From positions 1-5,894 of the forward strand of contig CAYJOG010000197.1 in NCBI GenBank assembly GCA_964371695.1: a stretch of 5,894 bases of DNA, written 5' to 3'. Position numbers and translations under genes: made by a program. A model generated the notes under the pieces. It was not told the DNA's origin. It made no database searches and saw nothing but the letters and a program-made list of their open reading frames with translations. Shown one piece after another: positions 1 through 4,870 of the stretch (positions are counted from its first letter, which is position 1; every line of letters begins with the position of its first letter). Source of the DNA: CAYJOG01 sp964371695 [NCBI: uncultured bacterium] (lineage in GTDB: Bacteria; CAYJOG01).

Positions 1-11
1 AAAGGTGTGTT

Positions 12-48
12 GTTTTTGTTTCAACTGGATTCCCGCTTTCGCGGGAAT
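12..48. repeat. dRS3-like dispersed hairpin with shared leader
   Basis: Positions 29-48 fit ATTCCC-N8-GGGAAT exactly. This is the core pattern of the neisserial dRS3 repeat and of similar REP-type hairpins in other proteobacteria. The GC arms continue into the spacer (cccgc/gcggg), giving a tight stem. The 18 bases before it (12-29) recur identically at 3276-3293, next to a degraded version of the same hairpin. The repeat is seen directly; the family name is by pattern only and does not imply Neisseria. Confidence 0.6.
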
Positions 49-75
49 GACGGCGAGGGCGGTAGAGGTTTTTTT

Positions 76-150
76 CTTTTTTCAGCCTCCAACAATTTCC
101 AGCCACCGACCTCCATCCGCCAGCGTCCAACGTCCAAACTTCAACTTCCT
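76..150 (+). repeat. Degenerate CCAAC-type short repeats, left copy
   Basis: A pyrimidine tract leads into irregular units such as cctccaac, gtccaacgtccaa and cttcaactt. The opening 18 bases (76-93) match the reverse complement of 3021-3038 at 16 of 18 positions, so a related element lies in opposite orientation on the other side of the receptor gene. Short overlapping reading frames here translate to Pro/Asn/Gln/Ser-rich low complexity and are not convincing genes. Confidence 0.5.
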
Positions 151-157
151 GCTTTTG

Positions 158-187
158 AAAAAAAACCGGCGGGCAAAAACCCGCCGG
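158..187 (-). terminator. Rho-independent terminator of the receptor gene
   Basis: Read on the minus strand, an 8-bp perfect GC stem (CCGGCGGG / CCCGCCGG) with a 6-base loop is followed at once by eight T residues. It begins about 40 bases after the receptor stop codon. This is a textbook intrinsic terminator and ends the receptor transcript. Confidence 0.92.
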
Positions 188-226
188 CTCCAAGTTTTCC
201 GGCTGCGCCCTATACAACAGCCAGAC

Positions 227-2848
227 TCAATACTTCCATTCAAAACCCAGCAGCGCCGTAAAGGGCTTGCCGGGCCGGGGGCCAAGGGGGTGGCGCACCG
301 CGATGTACTCCTTGTCGAACAGGTTTTGCAGGTCCAGGCTCACGGTCTGGTTTTTGCCGATTTTCACATGGCCAGAGACATCCACCGTGGTATAGGCGTC
401 GGTTTTGCCGATGCGCTCATCGGTGGCGCTGGTGGTGTTGCCCGCCGTGCTCCACATGGCGCTGGTGTGGGCGGCGTCCACCGAAAAACCCCATTTTTCC
501 CATTCCCATTCGCTGCCCACCTGCAACTGTGTGCGGGGCACATAGGGCACCTCGGCCCCTTTTTTGCCGCCAGAAAAAATGCCCCCCGTCACGGCGCTGG
601 AATCTTCGATGGTGGCGTCGGTAAGGGTGAGCGCCAGTGTCCAGGGATTTTTGTATTGACGGTGTGCGGCGGTGGCCGGGTCAAAGGCCAGTGAAAATTC
701 CAGCCCCTGCGTGAGGATGTCGCCGCCGTTGAACGTCACACCGGCAATGCCCCCCGCACCGGCGTTGCCCGTCACCACCAGGTCGTTGAAATCAGTGCGA
801 AAGAACACGGCCTCGGCGGTGAGTTGGCGCTTTGCGTCTTCATAACGCGCCCCCAGTTCCAGGCTCAGGGCTTTTTCCTGTTCCAGGTTGGCGCTGGGAG
901 TAAAGGGCCGGGCGCGATCACCGCCGGTGGCCCCGTCTGGTCCAGGTGGGGACACCCCCTGATGCAGACCCCCCAGCAGGCTCCAGTAACCACCCGCCTT
1001 ATAGGTGGCCCCCACTCCCGCCGCCAACATGCCAAAGTCCGCGCTGGCGGTACGCTCCCAGGGTTTGGCGGGGTTGGTCTTGTTGTAATCGGCGTAGTCC
1101 ATGTTCAGCCACTCGGCCCGCACGCCGGGGGTCACCTTCCACCGGCCATGGGTCACGGTGTCTTGCAGGTAAAGCGCCAGACTGGTGGTTTCGCGCAACT
1201 GGTTGTCTTTGCTGCCCGGCGCGCCGGTGACGGTGTTGGTGATGAATGGCCCCGGCTGGCCCGTGGCCGAAGACCCGCTGATGGTGTACACGGTCTGGTT
1301 CTGTATCCGCCGCTCTTTGTCCTGATGAAAACGCAGGCCCAGTTCCAGGCCGTGTTGGGTGCTGCCCTTGCCCGCCGTGTGGCGCACCACGGTTTCTGCC
1401 CCCTGGGCGGAATAGATGCGGTTGTTGTTGGTGTAGGTCCACGTGCCGTCGGCCAAGCCTTTGATGACCGCCAGCGTGGCCGGGGCGGCGCTGTTGATGG
1501 GGCCGTCATGTTTGAACCAACTGCGGCGGAACTTGTTGTAATAAACCGTGGTGGTGGTGTCGGTGCGTTCACTGTTCTGAATCTGATGCTTCAGCGACAC
1601 CTGATGATGCAGCGTGGGGAAATAATCAAAGGCGCTGGCGGCGTAGCGGCGGCGGGAATCCTTGCGGAAATCCGCCGTGGTGATGCCCAGATAGGTCTCG
1701 TGGCTTTTCAGGTCGCTGAGGCCCCATTTCAGGTCCAGCTTCTGATAACGCTTGCCGCCCCACTGATAAGACAACTTGATCATCGGCTCGATTTTGCTGA
1801 AGCCGGTGTTGGCGTCGGCGGAACCCTGCAAAAAGCCGGTGTGGTCCAGTTTTTTGAAACCATCGCTGGAGCGCCGGTAAAGCTCCACCAGATAACCCAG
1901 GCGGTTCTGGCCCCGGGGCAGGCTGTCGCCCACTGTCATGTGCAACTGGCTCTCGTTGAAGCTGCCCAGACGATAAGCCACCCGCGCGGCATATTGGGTG
2001 GGAATGGGGGTGCTGAGATAGTTGATGACGCCGCCAGTGGTGTGGGGGCCGTATTTGATCTGGCTGCTGCCCTTGAGCACCTCCAGGCCCGACATGCGCC
2101 CCACCGTGGGGGTGTAATAGGCGCTGGGGCTGCTATAGGGGGCAGGGGCCACCAATATGCCGTCTTCCATGATGGTCACCTTGGCGCTGCGGCCGCTGTC
2201 CACCCCCCTCAGGCTGATGCCCGGCAACAGGCCGTTGCCGTCTTCTTCGCGCACAAACACGCCGGGCACGGACTTGAGAATCTTGGCCACGTCATCGGTG
2301 GCGTGTTTCTGGATTTCTTTGGCCTCCACAAAACTGGCCGAGCCGGGCAGGCCCCGCGCCCGTTTTTTGGAGCCCACCACGGTGATGACCGGCAGATCCC
2401 CGGTGGACTTGGCATTTTTGGTGGGGCCGGATTTGGCTTTTTTTACTGATTTTTTGGTGGATTTGACGTCTTTTTCAGCTTTTTTGGCCTTGCTGGGGGC
2501 TTTTTTGGCCATTTTTTGGCTTTTTTCAGCTTTGGCCAGCATGGAGGGGCTGTCCGCAAATTTTGCGGGAGTAGCGGCGGTGTCCACACCGCCGTGAAGG
2601 GCGGAAACCTCTTGTTTTTCTTTTGGGTTGTGCGCCGTGGGGACACCGCGCCTGCTCAGAAAGGGCAGAAAAATCGGGGATTTTTCCCTTGAGCCGACAG
2701 CCAAACCCACGGACGGGGCCAATTGGGGTGAGTCCGCCGCCTTGGCGGACGGGGAGGAAGGGAATAAACTGGCAGCCCCCGTCAGAAAAAGGCCAGCTAA
2801 ACCAAAAACGGCCAGAACACGCCGGGGGGATAAAAAATGATGGGACAT
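227..2848 (-). CDS. TonB-dependent outer-membrane receptor, FecA-like
   Basis: An 873-residue outer-membrane active-transport receptor; the family imports iron chelates or similar ligands using TonB energy. Residues 1-37 look like a Sec signal peptide (RR, a hydrophobic core around 11-29, then AKA before A38-D39). Residues 39-150 form a low-complexity spacer that is strongly Lys/Ala-rich from about 105 to 147. A TonB-box-like LPVITVVG follows at 152-159. The plug domain spans about 165-285, with VPGVFVRE, the ISLRG motif at 211-215, IMEDGILVAPAPY, LEVLKGSSQIKYGPHTTGGVINYLST. The rest is beta-barrel, ending in an aromatic residue (GFEWKY) as expected for BAM recognition. The plug wording resembles FecA (COG4772), but I see no STN signalling domain, and no FecI/FecR-type genes are adjacent. 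The start is supported by AGGAG 8 bases upstream and by the signal peptide. An intrinsic terminator follows the stop. Ferric dicitrate as substrate is only a family-level guess. Confidence 0.95.
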   Translation of the reverse strand: MSHHFLSPRRVLAVFGLAGLFLTGAASLFPSSPSAKAADSPQLAPSVGLAVGSREKSPIFLPFLSRRGVPTAHNPKEKQEVSALHGGVDTAATPAKFADSPSMLAKAEKSQKMAKKAPSKAKKAEKDVKSTKKSVKKAKSGPTKNAKSTGDLPVITVVGSKKRARGLPGSASFVEAKEIQKHATDDVAKILKSVPGVFVREEDGNGLLPGISLRGVDSGRSAKVTIMEDGILVAPAPYSSPSAYYTPTVGRMSGLEVLKGSSQIKYGPHTTGGVINYLSTPIPTQYAARVAYRLGSFNESQLHMTVGDSLPRGQNRLGYLVELYRRSSDGFKKLDHTGFLQGSADANTGFSKIEPMIKLSYQWGGKRYQKLDLKWGLSDLKSHETYLGITTADFRKDSRRRYAASAFDYFPTLHHQVSLKHQIQNSERTDTTTTVYYNKFRRSWFKHDGPINSAAPATLAVIKGLADGTWTYTNNNRIYSAQGAETVVRHTAGKGSTQHGLELGLRFHQDKERRIQNQTVYTISGSSATGQPGPFITNTVTGAPGSKDNQLRETTSLALYLQDTVTHGRWKVTPGVRAEWLNMDYADYNKTNPAKPWERTASADFGMLAAGVGATYKAGGYWSLLGGLHQGVSPPGPDGATGGDRARPFTPSANLEQEKALSLELGARYEDAKRQLTAEAVFFRTDFNDLVVTGNAGAGGIAGVTFNGGDILTQGLEFSLAFDPATAAHRQYKNPWTLALTLTDATIEDSSAVTGGIFSGGKKGAEVPYVPRTQLQVGSEWEWEKWGFSVDAAHTSAMWSTAGNTTSATDERIGKTDAYTTVDVSGHVKIGKNQTVSLDLQNLFDKEYIAVRHPLGPRPGKPFTALLGFEWKY

Positions 2849-2856
2849 GGGAACAA

Positions 2857-2861
2857 CTCCT
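2857..2861 (-). promoter_or_regulatory. Shine-Dalgarno site of the receptor gene
   Basis: AGGAG on the minus strand lies 8 bases before the ATG. It is the only strong Shine-Dalgarno sequence among the four gene starts in this window. A small inverted repeat (gaatc-ggt-gattc, 2862-2874) abuts it upstream and could affect access to the ribosome. Confidence 0.8.
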
Positions 2862-2880
2862 GAATCGGTGATTCGCGCAT

Positions 2881-2931
2881 TTATTGAAATCGCGTCTCAA
2901 TAACCTTAATGGCGCGCAACATCCAAGTCAA
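2881..2931 (-). promoter_or_regulatory. Candidate promoter and operator of the receptor gene
   Basis: On the minus strand TTGACT (2926-2931) is followed after 17 bases by TAAGGT (2903-2908). This gives a good -35 and a weak -10. Directly downstream, where transcription would start, is a 23-bp dyad (2881-2903) with perfect 7-bp arms TTATTGA and TCAATAA around a 9-base centre. A dyad over the start site of a receptor gene fits repressor control. It is AT-rich in the arms but does not match the classical Fur box well. The dyad is seen; promoter and operator function are inferred. Confidence 0.45.
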
Positions 2932-2935
2932 GGCC

Positions 2936-2963
2936 CAAAAACAGGGATGCAGACTTCCCTGTT
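2936..2963 (-). terminator. Possible terminator upstream of the receptor promoter
   Basis: A perfect 8-bp inverted repeat (aacaggga / tccctgtt, 8-base loop, 2940-2963) is followed on the minus strand by a short T run, part of which is in the stem. It lies just upstream of the receptor's candidate promoter, so it could end transcripts arriving from dtd. The T tract is short and the stem only moderately GC-rich, so it may instead be a regulatory or repeat hairpin. Confidence 0.35.
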
Positions 2964-2973
2964 CATGGCGGTC

Positions 2974-3038
2974 AGATTTTTGGAGGTTGGAAATTGCTGG
3001 TTGGTTGTTGGATGTTGGTGGTTGGAGGCCGGAAAAAG
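2974..3038 (-). repeat. Degenerate CCAAC-type short repeats, right copy (inverted)
   Basis: On the plus strand this is a run of ttgg-containing units (ggaggttgg, ttggttgttggatgttggtggttgg). Its reverse complement has the same build as 76-150: a pyrimidine tract, then gcctccaac, then irregular ccaac units including caatttcc. It faces the left copy across the receptor gene. Confidence 0.5.
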
Positions 3039-3054
3039 AAAAGGCCCTTCTTTT

Positions 3055-3124
3055 CCCTCTCCCGTCCGCAGAATGGGAGAGGGTGGCAGTGACCAGCCTG
3101 GGCTGGTCACTGCCGGGTGAGGGC
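3055..3124. repeat. CCCTCTCCC REP-like hairpin carrying a perfect palindrome
   Basis: The outer hairpin is ccctctccc (3055-3063) with gggagaggg (3075-3083). It is followed by a 14-bp perfect stem with a 2-base loop (3085-3098 / 3101-3114), then gggtgagggc (3115-3124). In many proteobacterial genomes GGGAGAGGG and GGGTGAGGG halves sit close together in one intergenic repeat. Here the palindrome lies between them, as if inserted. Confidence 0.6.
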
Positions 3125-3139
3125 AACCTTTAAAGAAAC

Positions 3140-3173
3140 AAAAACCGAATAAGGTTTTTTGTCTTTTTTATTA
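3140..3173. terminator. Weak AT-rich hairpin with T tracts
   Basis: aaaaacc (3140-3146) pairs with ggttttt (3153-3159) across a 6-base loop. T-rich sequence follows on both strands. It might act as a weak, possibly bidirectional terminator for dtd transcripts, but the stem has only two G-C pairs. Confidence 0.25.
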
Positions 3174-3206
3174 ATGCCCGGCGGTTTCGCGCTTCGCGCT
3201 CAGGCA

Positions 3207-3221
3207 GGCGGGACGCCCGCC
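3207..3221. repeat. Short GC palindrome of a dispersed repeat
   Basis: ggcggg-acg-cccgcc is a perfect 6-bp stem with a 3-base loop. It is preceded by gcgcttcgcgc, another small dyad. Blocks of this wording (caggcgggacgcccgc) are familiar as intergenic repeats in GC-rich bacterial genomes. No coding role is evident. Confidence 0.4.
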
Positions 3222-3237
3222 CTACTCCACCGCGCCA

Positions 3238-3311
3238 CCTTCTCCCATCTGCGACGGGAGAAGGAACAGGGAGAGGTTTTTGTTTCAACTGGACTGCCGC
3301 AAAAGCGGGAA
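3238..3311. repeat. CTTCTCCC hairpin followed by a decayed dRS3-like unit
   Basis: ccttctccc (3238-3246) pairs with gggagaagg (3256-3264), making a relative of the hairpin at 3055-3083. After it, 3276-3293 repeats the 18 bases found at 12-29. The following ctgccgcaaaagcgggaa is a mutated form of the attcccgc...gcgggaat hairpin, with one arm damaged. Confidence 0.5.
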
Positions 3312-3356
3312 GCCATCTCAAACAAAAACTTCATACCGCTACAGCACGGTTGTCTG

Positions 3357-3803
3357 TCAATCCGCAGTATCCAGCCACAGCGTCACCGGGCCGTCGTTGT
3401 GGATTTCCACCAGCATGTGCGCCCCGAACATCCCCTGCGCCACGGGTGAAATCCCCAGGCGGGTCAGTTCTTTGGCGAAAAAATCCACCAGTTCGCGGGC
3501 CTGATCGGGCGGGGCGGCACCGGTAAAGGAGGGGCGGCGGCCCTTTCGGGTGTCGGCAAACAGGGTGAACTGGCTCACCACCAAGGCCCCGCCCGACACG
3601 TCCAGCAACGAACGGTTCATCTTGCCCGCCTCATCGGCGAATATCCGGCAGTGGGCGATTTTTTCGGCCAGTTGGCTGGCCTCGGCCTGACTGTCGCCCG
3701 GCCCCACCCCCACCAGCAGGGCCACACCCGGCCCGATGCGCCCCACGATCTGGCCCTCCACCGTCACCGATGCCGCAGAAACCCGTTGGAGGAGGACACG
3801 CAT
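3357..3803 (-). CDS. dtd: D-aminoacyl-tRNA deacylase
   Basis: This 148-residue protein hydrolyses D-aminoacyl-tRNAs (and mischarged Gly-tRNA(Ala) in known members), keeping D-amino acids out of translation. It acts in the cytoplasm as a homodimer. The start [17 protein letters not shown] and the length match the family (145 residues in E. coli). The two hallmark motifs are present: SQFTLFADT at 77-85, and NDGPVT at 136-141 with the Gly-cisPro pair G138-P139 that gives chiral proofreading. RRPSF at 89-93 is also conserved. No clear Shine-Dalgarno sequence precedes the ATG (the upstream bases are C-rich), but the alignment with the family leaves little doubt about the start. It follows metF on the same strand after 101 bases, so co-transcription is possible. 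Confidence 0.97.
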   Translation of the reverse strand: MRVLLQRVSAASVTVEGQIVGRIGPGVALLVGVGPGDSQAEASQLAEKIAHCRIFADEAGKMNRSLLDVSGGALVVSQFTLFADTRKGRRPSFTGAAPPDQARELVDFFAKELTRLGISPVAQGMFGAHMLVEIHNDGPVTLWLDTAD

Positions 3804-3904
3804 GGGGGAAGCCGGATAAGTGTGTTTTCAGAAATTGAAGTGCAGGCAGCGGGCAGGTTTTTTTCCTCTCTCCAGCGGGAGCGGGGAGAGGGAACGATGA
3901 CGTG
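3804..3904. repeat. metF-dtd gap with a REP-like hairpin
   Basis: The 101-base gap contains cctctc (3865-3870) facing gagagg (3886-3891), with an inner ccagcgggagcgg spacer. It is a third member of the CTCTCCC/GGGAGAGG hairpin set. On the minus strand it is followed by an A run rather than a T run, so it is not a canonical intrinsic terminator for metF. It may still stabilise the metF end of the message. Confidence 0.4.
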
Positions 3905-4777
3905 TTACTTCAACCCCGACAGCGCCATCACCCGTGCGGTCTGGCGGGGGCGGTTCATGGTATAGAGGTGAATGCCGTCCACGCCCCGCGCCAGCAGACC
4001 TTTGATCTGTTTCACCGCCCAGTCGGTGCCCACTTCCTCGGCTTTGTCGCCGGCGGCCTCCAGGGCCTGTTCCAGCTCTGCGGGAAACTTCGCCCCGCAC
4101 ATTTGTGTGATGCGCTTGACTTGCCCCGGATTGTTCACCGGCATGATGCCCGCGCTGATGGGCACGGTGATGCCAGCCGCCCGGGCGCGGGCCACAAAAT
4201 CAAAAAACACGTCGTTCTCGAAAAAAAGCTGGGTAATCACCATCTGCGCCCCGGCGGCCACTTTTTGGGCCAGATAGTGCAGGTCTTTCTCCAGGCTTTC
4301 TGCTTCGACATGGCCTTCGGGGTAACCCGCCACGGCAATGCCAAACTCACCCTTGAACGCCGACTGCATGAAGCTCACCAGTTCACCCGCGTGGGCGAAC
4401 CCTCCCGCCTGGGCCACGAAACGGTCCATGCCCTGGGGCGGGTCGCCGCGCAGGGCGATGACGTTTTCAACACCTGCCCGGCGCAGTTCCTGAAGAATTG
4501 CCCGGATTTCCTCTTGCGTGCTGCCCACAGTGGTGAGGTGCGCCATGGCCTGGAAACCGTGCTTCACCAGATGACTGGCGATGAGCAGGGTAAAGGCCCG
4601 TGTGCTGCCCCCCGCGCCATAGGTCACCGAGACAAAAGCCGGGTCCAGTTCCCGAAACGCGTCCAGGTGTTCATAGAGTTTTTCCAGGCCGTTTTCGGCC
4701 TTGGGGGGGAACACCTCAAAACTCACCAAAGGCCGCTTTTTGGCCCTGGACTGTTCAAATAGGTCCTTTAACTGCAT
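3905..4777 (-). CDS. metF: 5,10-methylenetetrahydrofolate reductase
   Basis: A 290-residue, FAD-dependent cytoplasmic TIM-barrel enzyme that reduces 5,10-methylene-THF to 5-methyl-THF. This is the methyl donor for methionine synthase. Family motifs appear in order: SFEVFPPK at 19-26 with the catalytic glutamate E21 (equivalent to E. coli E28), FVSVTYGAGGSTR at 48-60, MAHLTTVG at 78-85, ALRGDPP at 108-114 with the flavin/folate aspartate D112, AGYPEGH at 150-156, TQLFFE at 182-187, GIMP at 210-213 and HLYTMNR at 270-276. The length is normal for a bacterial MetF without the eukaryotic regulatory domain. The ATG is supported by MQLKDLFEQ, though no good Shine-Dalgarno sequence is seen. The gene is divergent from the HEAT-repeat gene and upstream of dtd. 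I see no SAM riboswitch in the 93-base leader. Confidence 0.97.
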   Translation of the reverse strand: MQLKDLFEQSRAKKRPLVSFEVFPPKAENGLEKLYEHLDAFRELDPAFVSVTYGAGGSTRAFTLLIASHLVKHGFQAMAHLTTVGSTQEEIRAILQELRRAGVENVIALRGDPPQGMDRFVAQAGGFAHAGELVSFMQSAFKGEFGIAVAGYPEGHVEAESLEKDLHYLAQKVAAGAQMVITQLFFENDVFFDFVARARAAGITVPISAGIMPVNNPGQVKRITQMCGAKFPAELEQALEAAGDKAEEVGTDWAVKQIKGLLARGVDGIHLYTMNRPRQTARVMALSGLK

Positions 4778-4870
4778 GTGAAATAAGTTAACACATCAGG
4801 AGCGGGCCAAAAGCCTGTTCACGGTTTGGGTTGATAAAAACGGCTTCAGGACTTGTGATAATCTTGGCCC
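4778..4870. promoter_or_regulatory. Divergent promoter region, metF and HEAT/receiver gene
   Basis: These 93 bases must hold both promoters if each gene has its own. On the plus strand TGTGATAAT (4854-4862) resembles an extended -10 element. It ends 8 bases before the ATG at 4871, which puts the start of transcription at or next to the start codon. Neither gene has a proper Shine-Dalgarno sequence here. An in-frame stop at 4859-4861 excludes an upstream start for the plus-strand gene. The -10 reading is inference from sequence resemblance. Confidence 0.4.

Larger units (their letters stand above)
2849..3356. other. 508-base intergenic region between receptor and dtd
   Basis: I see no credible gene here. 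From the receptor side it holds a ribosome site, an operator-like dyad with a promoter, and a possible terminator. Then come CCAAC-type repeats, a CCCTCTCCC hairpin, a 14-bp palindrome, an AT-rich hairpin (3140-3159) and a GC palindrome (3207-3221). It ends with a second CTTCTCCC hairpin and a decayed dRS3-like unit near 3276-3311. Short open frames across it translate to repeat-derived peptides without an accompanying ribosome site or a recognisable domain. Confidence 0.7.

Noticed and set aside
824-2449. Long plus-strand open frame (541 codons) antisense to the receptor
   Set aside because: It mirrors the receptor's GC-biased third positions, gives Gly/Ala/His-rich low complexity with no domain, and lacks a ribosome site. 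The receptor on the other strand is unmistakable.
2881-2903. Classical Fur box
   Set aside because: The dyad arms are 7 bp with a 9-base GC-containing centre. They do not match the GATAAT-type Fur hexamer array well, so I list it only as an unassigned operator candidate.
2974-3038. CRISPR-like array
   Set aside because: The ttgg units are short, irregular and not separated by unique spacers of constant length; no cas genes are present.
3130-3321. Small minus-strand frame in the intergenic region (63 codons)
   Set aside because: It translates hairpin and GC-palindrome repeats, with no Shine-Dalgarno sequence and a repeat-type peptide.
3902-4762. Plus-strand open frame of 286 codons across metF
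   Set aside because: It is antisense to a gene with every MetF motif; its own product shows no family signature.
4778-4870. SAM or other riboswitch in front of metF
   Set aside because: The leader is at most 93 bases and shared with a divergent gene, and I find no conserved riboswitch core.
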